NCBI GenBank assembly: GCA_038231615.1
Contig: JBBRLA010000552.1
Coordinates: 1 to 5,949 of the forward strand
Source of the DNA: JBBRLA01 sp038231615
GTDB lineage: Bacteria; Myxococcota_A; Polyangia; Palsa-1104; JAEUJZ01
Reading direction: 5' to 3'
DNA: 5,949 nucleotides
Shown here piece by piece: positions 5,683 through 5,949 of this stretch (position 1 is the stretch's first letter; every line of letters begins with the position of its first letter). Both the position numbers and the translations under genes were made by a program. The notes beneath the pieces were generated by a model that had not been told where the DNA came from, ran no database searches, and saw only the letters and a program-made list of their open reading frames with translations.

Positions 5683-5949
5683 TGCAAGGTCGGCGCCGGA
5701 CCAGCGCGGCGCTGCCCCTCTTGTTGGCCGCCTGCACGGCGCCCAATCCGGCCTACATGAGCGACGCCGCCTTTTGCAGCATCGGGGGTCGCCAGTGCCT
5801 CGACGCGCCGCAAGGCCTGTCTTTCCCGGTGGTCTGCGGGCTCGCACCCGACAGCCACCTGACGCTCTTGCGCGAGCGCTGCCCGAGCAGCGCGCTGTGC
5901 ACGGAGGGTCGCTGCACGGCCCCCGCGGCCCTTCACCCCTGCGCTCGCC
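5682..5949 (+). CDS. Cys-rich lipoprotein, N-terminal part (3' end outside window)
   Basis: The ATG overlaps the TGA of the upstream gene by one base (TGATG) and has a good GAAGGA ribosome binding site, so the two genes are probably translationally coupled. The frame is open for 89 codons to the window edge. The N-terminus is a lipoprotein signal: basic MQGRRR, a hydrophobic core ending LLLAAC, with lipobox LAAC and C18 as the lipidated residue. T19 follows rather than Asp, which by the E. coli rule would favour the outer membrane. After that come PNPAYM and many cysteines (C32, C39, C52, C67, C73, C78, C87), including the phrase CPSSALCTEGRC. Such Cys-rich 'C-x-x-G-x-C' repeats behind a lipobox are common in Myxococcota surface proteins, which is family knowledge from memory. 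The function is unknown. Coupling to the exported Cys-motif protein suggests that both act in the envelope. Confidence 0.82.
   Translation, partial: MQGRRRTSAALPLLLAACTAPNPAYMSDAAFCSIGGRQCLDAPQGLSFPVVCGLAPDSHLTLLRERCPSSALCTEGRCTAPAALHPCAR

Noticed and set aside
4756..5847. Long - strand open frame (363 codons) opposite the exported protein and lipoprotein genes
   Set aside because: It spans two genes with a signal peptide, a lipobox, conserved Cys motifs and a ribosome binding site on the + strand; its own product is Arg/Gly-rich without motifs.

Overview
The window is uniformly GC-rich, as expected for a deltaproteobacterium in the broad sense. The best taxonomic hints are two protein types I associate with Myxococcota and related deltaproteobacteria. 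One is an exported protein with CxxC-type 'CDIC' motifs followed by two C-terminal hydrophobic segments. The other is a Cys-rich lipoprotein with an 'NPAY' start and a 'CTEGRC' repeat. This is a taxonomic inference from protein style; no rRNA or marker gene is present.

Layout: (1) 1-74, the last 23 codons of an unidentified + strand gene with a glycine-rich tail and an acidic/aromatic tip, followed by a strong intrinsic terminator (104-150). (2) 150-4633, three genes on the - strand, apparently one operon read from right to left: a short-chain dehydrogenase/reductase (SDR), a CgeB-like GT-B glycosyltransferase, and a large ArnT/PMT-like GT-C membrane glycosyltransferase. Gaps inside the operon are about 60 bases and hold no convincing terminator. 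(3) 4634-4764, a divergent intergenic region with a TTGACA-type promoter candidate for the - strand operon and an extended -10 candidate directly before the + strand gene. (4) 4765-5949, two + strand genes coupled by a one-base overlap: a secreted or membrane-anchored Cys-motif protein of 305 residues, then the N-terminal 89 residues of a Cys-rich lipoprotein that runs off the window.

How the genes may work together: the GT-C enzyme should move a sugar from a polyprenyl-phosphate donor onto an acceptor on the outer face of the inner membrane. The CgeB-like enzyme should use a nucleotide sugar in the cytoplasm. The SDR could modify a sugar, lipid or polyketide-like intermediate. Together they look like a piece of an envelope glycoconjugate or lipid-modification pathway, but the product cannot be read from this window. 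The divergent pair are envelope proteins of unknown function.

No tRNA, rRNA, CRISPR array, insertion sequence or phage gene was seen. No stretch over 300 bases lacks a gene. I do not see a clearly new system. The most unusual items are the exported Cys-motif protein and its coupled lipoprotein, and the SDR/GT-B/GT-C gene set.
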